NCBI GenBank assembly: GCA_964522605.1
Contig: CAZFWV010000117.1
Span: forward strand, 1-18,246
DNA: 18,246 nucleotides
Direction of reading: 5' to 3'
DNA from: CAVZLD01 sp964522605
GTDB lineage: Bacteria; Planctomycetota; Planctomycetia; Pirellulales; Pirellulaceae
Shown: positions 14,302 through 18,246 of the stretch, in pieces
Layout: every line of letters starts with the position of its first letter
How positions within the stretch are numbered: position 1 is the first letter of the stretch
Translations under genes and position numbers: made by a program
The notes under the pieces: generated by a model
Database searches by the model: none
The model's input: only the letters and a program-made list of their open reading frames with translations
What the model was told of the DNA's origin: nothing

Positions 14302-15435
14302 ATGAGTAGAGCGTATTTTCCCACGTTTGCGAGACTTGGCCGTCGGCTCTGCCCGCCCTGGTGGAGGCGATCGGGCGCAGGGTTCCAAGCGGGCGATGGG
14401 GGCAGCGAGGGGAACTGGGTCCGAGGCGACAAGGAAGCGGTCCTTCGCCTGATGGGTGTCGCAGCTCGGCATCGGATTCCTCTGGCACCGATCCTGGATT
14501 CATTCGCCCGGGATGTGCGCCGCCGCGATCAGCCACGAATTCAGCGACTGGCCGCGGAACTCGCTAGTGGCACTCCGTTGGCCGAGGCGCTGGAGCAGAA
14601 TCCGCGGTTGGCGACGGACAGCACATTGCTGGCGATTCGAACGGGAATGCAGACCGGCACGTTGGGTCGTACGCTGCAGGCGGCCACGGCGCCCGGAGGG
14701 GACTCAAACACGGATCATCAACTCCCCGGAGATTTCACCGGAAATCTGGTCTACGTCGCCTTCGTGCTGCTAACGATCACTCTGCTCATCGCCTTCCTGG
14801 CAATTAAGATTACGCCGACATTCGAGTCGATCATGCACGACATGCACGTTGAGGCGCCCGCCGCATTTCGTCGTGGCATCACGGCTCTCCGCATCTTTGG
14901 CCAGTGGTGGTGGTTGGGTGCGTTGGCCGTCACGGGCATTGCGTTTTTGGCGCTTAGCGGACGGATGCAGCGGTCGTTTAACCGTGGCTGGTTGGGCCAG
15001 CTGTTTCAGCCCTGGCTCGGTAACCAGACAGCCGACGTGCTTCGAAATCTCAGCGTGGTGTCTGACTGCGGGCGTCCCCTCGCCAGTGCGATCTCGACCA
15101 TGGCCCGATACCACGACTGCCCTTCGATTCGGCACCGGTTGCTCTTTGTTCGGAATGAGCTGGAACACAACGTCGGTTTGTGGCCGAGCATGCATCGAGT
15201 TCATCTGGTTAACGGTCGAGAACTGAAACTGCTGGAGACAGCCACTCGCGTGGGAAACGTGCCTTGGGTGCTGCGCCAAATCGCGATGCAGCACCGGAAT
15301 TCCGCCTGGCAGCGGCGACAAGCCCTGGCGCAGATTGTTTTTCCCGTATGCATTGTCATGCTCGGAGGTTTGGTACTGTGGGTCGGTCTAGTCATTTTCA
15401 CTCCAATCATCAACATGATTGCGGGTATTGCGTAA
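14302..15435 (+). CDS. GspF/PilC-family inner-membrane platform protein 3
   Basis: The 377-residue protein has an unusual basic, aromatic N-terminus (about 1-40) instead of the GspF extension. A first T2SSF helical bundle follows at about 42-128 (LMGVAARHRIPLAPILDSFARD and LAIRTGMQTGTLGRTL). The first membrane helix is at about 148-170, running into KITPTFESIMHDMHVEAPAAF, the usual GspF PxFxxIM segment. A second helix is at about 201-219, a second bundle at about 235-330 (VLRNLSVVSDCGRPLASAISTM and LLETATRVGNVPWVL), and the last helix at about 345-375. It starts 12 bp after the previous stop with GAGGG upstream, so it is co-translated. No GspE/PilB-type ATPase gene lies nearby, so the motor must be encoded elsewhere. 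Confidence 0.86.
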   Translation: MSRAYFPTFARLGRRLCPPWWRRSGAGFQAGDGGSEGNWVRGDKEAVLRLMGVAARHRIPLAPILDSFARDVRRRDQPRIQRLAAELASGTPLAEALEQNPRLATDSTLLAIRTGMQTGTLGRTLQAATAPGGDSNTDHQLPGDFTGNLVYVAFVLLTITLLIAFLAIKITPTFESIMHDMHVEAPAAFRRGITALRIFGQWWWLGALAVTGIAFLALSGRMQRSFNRGWLGQLFQPWLGNQTADVLRNLSVVSDCGRPLASAISTMARYHDCPSIRHRLLFVRNELEHNVGLWPSMHRVHLVNGRELKLLETATRVGNVPWVLRQIAMQHRNSAWQRRQALAQIVFPVCIVMLGGLVLWVGLVIFTPIINMIAGIA

Positions 15436-15464
15436 CGGGCTCCAATATCGGACACGCCAGAACG

Positions 15465-16241
15465 ATGAATCGTTTGATCCCGATGACGAAAAGCGAAACG
15501 TGTTTGCACAGGATGCCACGTCGGAGGTGCGGTACCACGTTGGTCGAGGTACTCGTTTCCTTCTCTCTGCTGGCAACCATGGTCACTCTGTTGACGTCCA
15601 CGGCAGTACACCACAGTCGCCTCCGCCAGTCGCTTCGGCACGAGCGACTGGCAATGGACGAGTTGTCGAATCAATTGGAGTTGCTGAGTGTGCTGCCCGA
15701 CGCGGAGCTTTCGGCAGCGGTCGCTCAACTTCAGCCCGGCGATGTGGTGCAGGCAAGCTTACCCGGAGTGGAACTGAAGGCGGACATTGAGGAGTCGGAC
15801 GGCGGCACGCGAATGACTCTGCAGATCGCGTGGGACTCTTTCGGTCGCCGAGCAAACCCGTTGCGACTGACGGCATGGCGATTTCCTTCCGCCGACAAAA
15901 GCACTACAGATGACTCGGCACCCACCGCACCAAGCGTCCGCGCGGAGAATCAAGCCGCAAGGAAACCCACTTCCACTCAAGGCGGTTTCGCAATCGTTGT
16001 TCGGGAGGGCGAGGCTCCTGTTTTGAAGTTGCACGTAGCCGAATTCGTGAGAATTCGGAGGTCTCTAGCGGGGGGACCCAGCGACAAAGCCTCCGAATTC
16101 TCACGAATTCGGCTACGAACTAACGAAACAGTGCAACTTCAAAGGGCGCCTGCCGGGCAGGAATTCGCGCCAACGTTGGCTCGGCAGGAGCCTCGCCCTC
16201 CCGGTTTCGCACCGCATTCTGAGGAGGCGATTCTGAAATGA
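15465..16241 (+). CDS. GspI-like pseudopilin, 3' end carrying an inserted palindromic element
   Basis: The 258-residue product has a class III prepilin signal, RRRCG|TTLVEVLVSFSLLATMVTLL, with the peptidase cleavage glycine at 23 and Glu at +5. A hydrophobic helix and a small globular domain rich in Leu and Glu follow. Order and size before the element (about 176 residues) suit GspI, the first of the I-J-K tip pseudopilins. Start choice is uncertain: ATG 15465 has no strong ribosome site, and ATG 15483 or 15513 are possible. From about residue 177 the frame runs through a composite palindromic repeat (16002-16203) and encodes a low-confidence peptide beginning VVREGEAPVLKLHVAEF. The last nine residues, PHSEEAILK, resume after the element. 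The stop overlaps the next start (ATGA), so a working reading frame to the end is needed for coupling. Confidence 0.8.
   Translation: MNRLIPMTKSETCLHRMPRRRCGTTLVEVLVSFSLLATMVTLLTSTAVHHSRLRQSLRHERLAMDELSNQLELLSVLPDAELSAAVAQLQPGDVVQASLPGVELKADIEESDGGTRMTLQIAWDSFGRRANPLRLTAWRFPSADKSTTDDSAPTAPSVRAENQAARKPTSTQGGFAIVVREGEAPVLKLHVAEFVRIRRSLAGGPSDKASEFSRIRLRTNETVQLQRAPAGQEFAPTLARQEPRPPGFAPHSEEAILK
16002..16203. repeat. Composite palindromic element inside the gspI-like gene (type B copy 2 nested in a GGGAGGGCGAGG palindrome)
   Basis: Outer arms CGGGAGGGCGAGGCTCCTG (16002-16020) and CAGGAGCCTCGCCCTCCCG (16185-16203) are perfectly inverted over 19 bp. Inside lies a type B repeat. TTTGAAGTTGCAC (16022-16034) pairs with 16131-16143, and a perfect 27-bp pair is formed by 16035-16061 and 16090-16116. 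The latter shares its core with the element at 9874-9961. A smaller hairpin, CCTGCC/GGCAGG, lies near 16149-16161. The 9-bp word GGTTTCGCA occurs at 15984-15992 and again at 16203-16211, flanking the element in direct orientation. Confidence 0.85.
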
Positions 16242-16846
16242 AGATGCGTCGAGGAATCTGCCTGACGGAAATGCTGGTTGTGATGGGCACATCAACGGTC
16301 GCGCTGCTGGCTTCCATCGGGTTGTTACAGCAGGCGCTGACACAACAACGTTACGCGGAAGAACAATGTAGCGTGCATCGTGTCGCGGAACGACTGACGA
16401 TGCAGTTTCGTCAGGATGTCCACGCAGCTCGATCGGCCGAGTGGACGGGCGCAGCGGGTGAGGGTGTGCTGCGGTTGCGATTGCCAGCGACCGCAGCTCG
16501 CGCCTCGAATGCCGATGTGCAGTATGCCATCCAGGGTGGAGAGGTGACTCGAGTCGTCCGGCCGTTGACCGTCGACGGCCAACAAGATCCATCGCAACCT
16601 TTGCATCGCGACTCGTTCGTATTCTCGAATGGATATCGAATTGAGCTCCGTCGGTGGGATACGCCCGACCGGCTGCAACTCTTGATATCGCATGAGCGTC
16701 TGCCGCAGGCAACGGGTCGCGCGACGACTAGTGAGAGCTCACGCGGCGACGCAGGCGCGAGGACAATCGCCCACGTTCTGGCGATCGTCGGGAAACAGGT
16801 CGAGTTTCCGGTTGCCGCACCGGGCAGTGAGGGAGAGCAGCCATGA
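16238..16846 (+). CDS. GspJ-like pseudopilin
   Basis: The 202-residue protein begins MKMRRG|ICLTEMLVVMGTSTVALLA, a short prepilin leader cut after Gly6, with Glu at +5 and a hydrophobic helix to about residue 28. The rest is a soluble domain containing an EERL-like helix (CSVHRVAERLTMQFRQDVHAAR) and beta-rich segments (GVLRLRLPA, RIELRRWDTPDRLQLLISHERLP), as in GspJ minor pseudopilins. Size suits GspJ (about 195-210). Its ATG overlaps the stop of the gspI-like gene (ATGA), and GAGGAG lies 11 bases upstream just beyond the inserted repeat. GspI, GspJ and GspK form the pseudopilus tip complex in type II secretion systems. The I-J-K order here supports the assignment, though sequence similarity was judged only from the leader and architecture. 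Confidence 0.78.
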   Translation: MKMRRGICLTEMLVVMGTSTVALLASIGLLQQALTQQRYAEEQCSVHRVAERLTMQFRQDVHAARSAEWTGAAGEGVLRLRLPATAARASNADVQYAIQGGEVTRVVRPLTVDGQQDPSQPLHRDSFVFSNGYRIELRRWDTPDRLQLLISHERLPQATGRATTSESSRGDAGARTIAHVLAIVGKQVEFPVAAPGSEGEQP

Positions 16847-17268
16847 CCCGAGTGAATCGAAGACGCGAGCGAAGTTCAAGGCAGGAACGGCGAGGTGCGG
16901 TGCTGGTATGTGTCTTGGTGTGTCTGTTATGCGTCAGCGCGCTCGTCGCAAATATGATGCGATCGATCATCCGGGTCCAACAGCAACTCAAGCTGGAACA
17001 GGCGAGTCGCCAAGTCGAGCTGCTGTTGGATGCGGGTCGAACTCGCGCCGCCTACCGGTTGGCGACCGACACCGCGTATCTCGGCGAATCATGGCGGCCA
17101 CAACCTGGCGCCTTCACGCCCAATCGCGATCCGGCCGTCGTGACAATCGGTGTCGAACCGGCCGCCGACCAACAGACCTACCTGGTGCGTGTGACAGCGG
17201 AATATCGAGGCGTCTCACCTCACTCCGTTCGTCGGAGTCAGCGTTTTGTTGTATCCACCGTACCCTGA
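16843..17268 (+). CDS. GspK/PilX-like minor pseudopilin
   Basis: The 141-residue protein has a basic leader of 17 residues (RRRERSSRQERR). A hydrophobic helix at about 19-38, AVLVCVLVCLLCVSALVANM, follows G18, the likely cleavage point. The +5 position is not Glu, a known property of GspK and some PilX-type minor pilins. The mature soluble part is short (about 100 residues: helix QQQLKLEQASRQVELLLDAGRTRAAYRLA, then beta-rich DPAVVTIGVEP and TYLVRVTAEYRG). That is much shorter than true GspK (over 300 residues), so the inserted alpha domain of GspK is missing. Its ATG overlaps the previous stop (ATGA), with GAGGGAG upstream, so it is translationally coupled. Calling it K-like rests on position after I and J and on the missing Glu; other minor pilins are possible. 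Confidence 0.7.
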   Translation: MTRVNRRRERSSRQERRGAVLVCVLVCLLCVSALVANMMRSIIRVQQQLKLEQASRQVELLLDAGRTRAAYRLATDTAYLGESWRPQPGAFTPNRDPAVVTIGVEPAADQQTYLVRVTAEYRGVSPHSVRRSQRFVVSTVP

Positions 17269-17329
17269 ATTCGTGGTGCTTCCACCGTATGCCCATACCC
17301 ATCGTCCATGAAATCCGAGGAGATATCCG

Positions 17330-18241
17330 ATGTGCTGGTTGATTCCTGATTCACTTCCGTTCCGGAGACGACACACGAAGGAGCGAGCGTTCACCCTAAT
17401 TGAACTCCTGGTGGTCATCGCCATCATCAGCATTCTGATCATGCTGCTGCTGCCCGCGGTCAATGCCGCGCGGGAGGCCGCCAGGCGGGCGAATTGCTTG
17501 AACAACCTGGGCCAACTGAGCTTGGCGTTGCACTCGTACGAGTACCACTTCGAATCGCTGCCGGCCGGCGTGACAAATCCGACCGGCCCCATTGAGAACA
17601 CACCATCCGGCAACCACACGAGTTGGTTGGTCCACGTGCTGCCTTATCTCGAGGAGAACGTCCTCTATTCGAAATACGATTTCGACGCGGGTGCGTATGC
17701 GGCCGAGAACTCGCTAGTCCGCGATGCTTTCGTAGCCACCTTCACGTGCCCGTCCTCACCCTATGAAGCCGAAGGCCCCGCTGTTAGCAACTACGCGGGC
17801 TGCTACAACGACACGGAAGCACCGATCGACAGCGAGAACAATGGACTGATGTTCCTGAACAGCAAGATTCGCTATAGCGATATTTACGACGGGAGTACGC
17901 ACACCATCCTGGTCGGCGAAATGCGTCTGGATGATCAGGAGGAATTGTTGGGCTGGGTCTCCGGAACCAGAGCGACGCTCCGCAACACCGATACCTTCCG
18001 CCGCAATGTCTTCCCGAACCGCGCAGTTCGACAGATGGAGGAAGACGTTGATGAGGACGTACCACCGACCGATCCGGAAAGCCGTTTGTTTGTCGGCGGT
18101 TTCGGCAGTTATCACGCCGGAGACGTTGTGAACTTTGCCTTCGCGGATGGCTCGGTGCGCTCGATCTCCAGTAGTATTGACGGACAAGTCTTTCGCTGGC
18201 TGGGGAATCGCGCGGACGGCGAAATCCTGCCGCGATTTTGA
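17330..18241 (+). CDS. DUF1559 family prepilin-like protein
   Basis: The 303-residue protein is typical of the planctomycete DUF1559 (SBP_bac_10) family. The prepilin signal is RHTKERA|FTLIELLVVIAIISILIMLLLPAVNAAREAARR, with cleavage before Phe21, Glu at +5 and a membrane helix at about 21-41. The characteristic NCLNNLGQLSLALHSYEYHFESLPAG segment follows, then a Trp-rich WLVHVLPYLEENVLY stretch and a paired-Cys segment (CPSSPYEAEGPAVSNYAGC). The C-terminal motif, HAGDVVNFAFADGSVRSIS, corresponds to the H-X9-DG signature with one extra residue. Alanine replaces the usual glycine at -1 of the cleavage site. GAGGAG lies eight bases before the ATG, and the gene begins 61 bp after the minor pilin gene. 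It probably supplies the major or a specialised pseudopilin of this system. The leader is longer than usual (20 residues). Confidence 0.93.
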   Translation: MCWLIPDSLPFRRRHTKERAFTLIELLVVIAIISILIMLLLPAVNAAREAARRANCLNNLGQLSLALHSYEYHFESLPAGVTNPTGPIENTPSGNHTSWLVHVLPYLEENVLYSKYDFDAGAYAAENSLVRDAFVATFTCPSSPYEAEGPAVSNYAGCYNDTEAPIDSENNGLMFLNSKIRYSDIYDGSTHTILVGEMRLDDQEELLGWVSGTRATLRNTDTFRRNVFPNRAVRQMEEDVDEDVPPTDPESRLFVGGFGSYHAGDVVNFAFADGSVRSISSSIDGQVFRWLGNRADGEILPRF

Positions 18242-18246
18242 GCCGC

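Noticed and set aside
15264..15464. Longer N-terminus for the gspI-like protein
   Set aside because: The extra 67 residues overlap the end of the third gspF-like gene, lack any signal-like features and would place the prepilin leader internally.

Overview
The window looks like chromosomal DNA of a planctomycete, probably of the Pirellulales or Rhodopirellula type. The evidence is a DUF1559 prepilin, a PEP-CTERM protein with dockerin-like calcium motifs, an ECF sigma factor paired with a small membrane protein, type II secretion/type IV pilus genes with diverged parts, and moderate-to-high GC. The intergenic DNA is rich in long palindromic repeats of a kind I associate with this phylum. No rRNA, tRNA, CRISPR array, transposase or phage gene was seen.

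Layout. Positions 1-1253 hold a divergent pair: a partial DUF134/UPF0251 DNA-binding protein (minus strand, running off the left edge) and an MBL-fold hydrolase of the COG1237 type (plus). A near-perfect 22-bp palindrome lies between them, over two overlapping candidate promoters. Positions 1353-4391 hold two exported proteins on the minus strand: a PEP-CTERM protein with four EF-hand-like loops and a secreted (alpha/alpha)6-barrel, glycosidase-like protein. Positions 4392-5493 are mostly non-coding, with hairpins, a 79-residue one-helix membrane protein and one palindromic repeat. Positions 5494-7254 encode a secreted DUF885 metallopeptidase. It converges on an unusual fusion (7276-9690, minus) of a class II-like CPD photolyase with a renalase-like FAD/NAD(P) oxidoreductase.

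Positions 9691-12093 are accessory-looking: two blocks of palindromic repeats flank an ECF sigma factor whose stop overlaps the start of a small membrane protein, possibly an anti-sigma factor. Positions 12094-18241 form one co-directional pilus/secretion operon. It holds three consecutive GspF/PilC-family inner-membrane proteins, then GspI-, GspJ- and GspK-like minor pseudopilins, then a DUF1559 prepilin. The genes overlap or are closely spaced, so the three platform proteins and the pilins probably work in one envelope-spanning pseudopilus machine. Its ATPase and prepilin peptidase must be encoded elsewhere.

The most notable signals are: (i) three tandem GspF paralogues; (ii) a composite palindromic element inside the 3' end of the gspI-like gene, flanked by a 9-bp direct repeat and of a length that keeps the reading frame; (iii) a multi-tier nested inverted repeat of about 354 bp at 11412-11765; (iv) the photolyase-oxidoreductase fusion; and (v) the palindromic operator candidate of the DUF134/MBL divergon. 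All family assignments come from reading motifs by eye; no database search was run.
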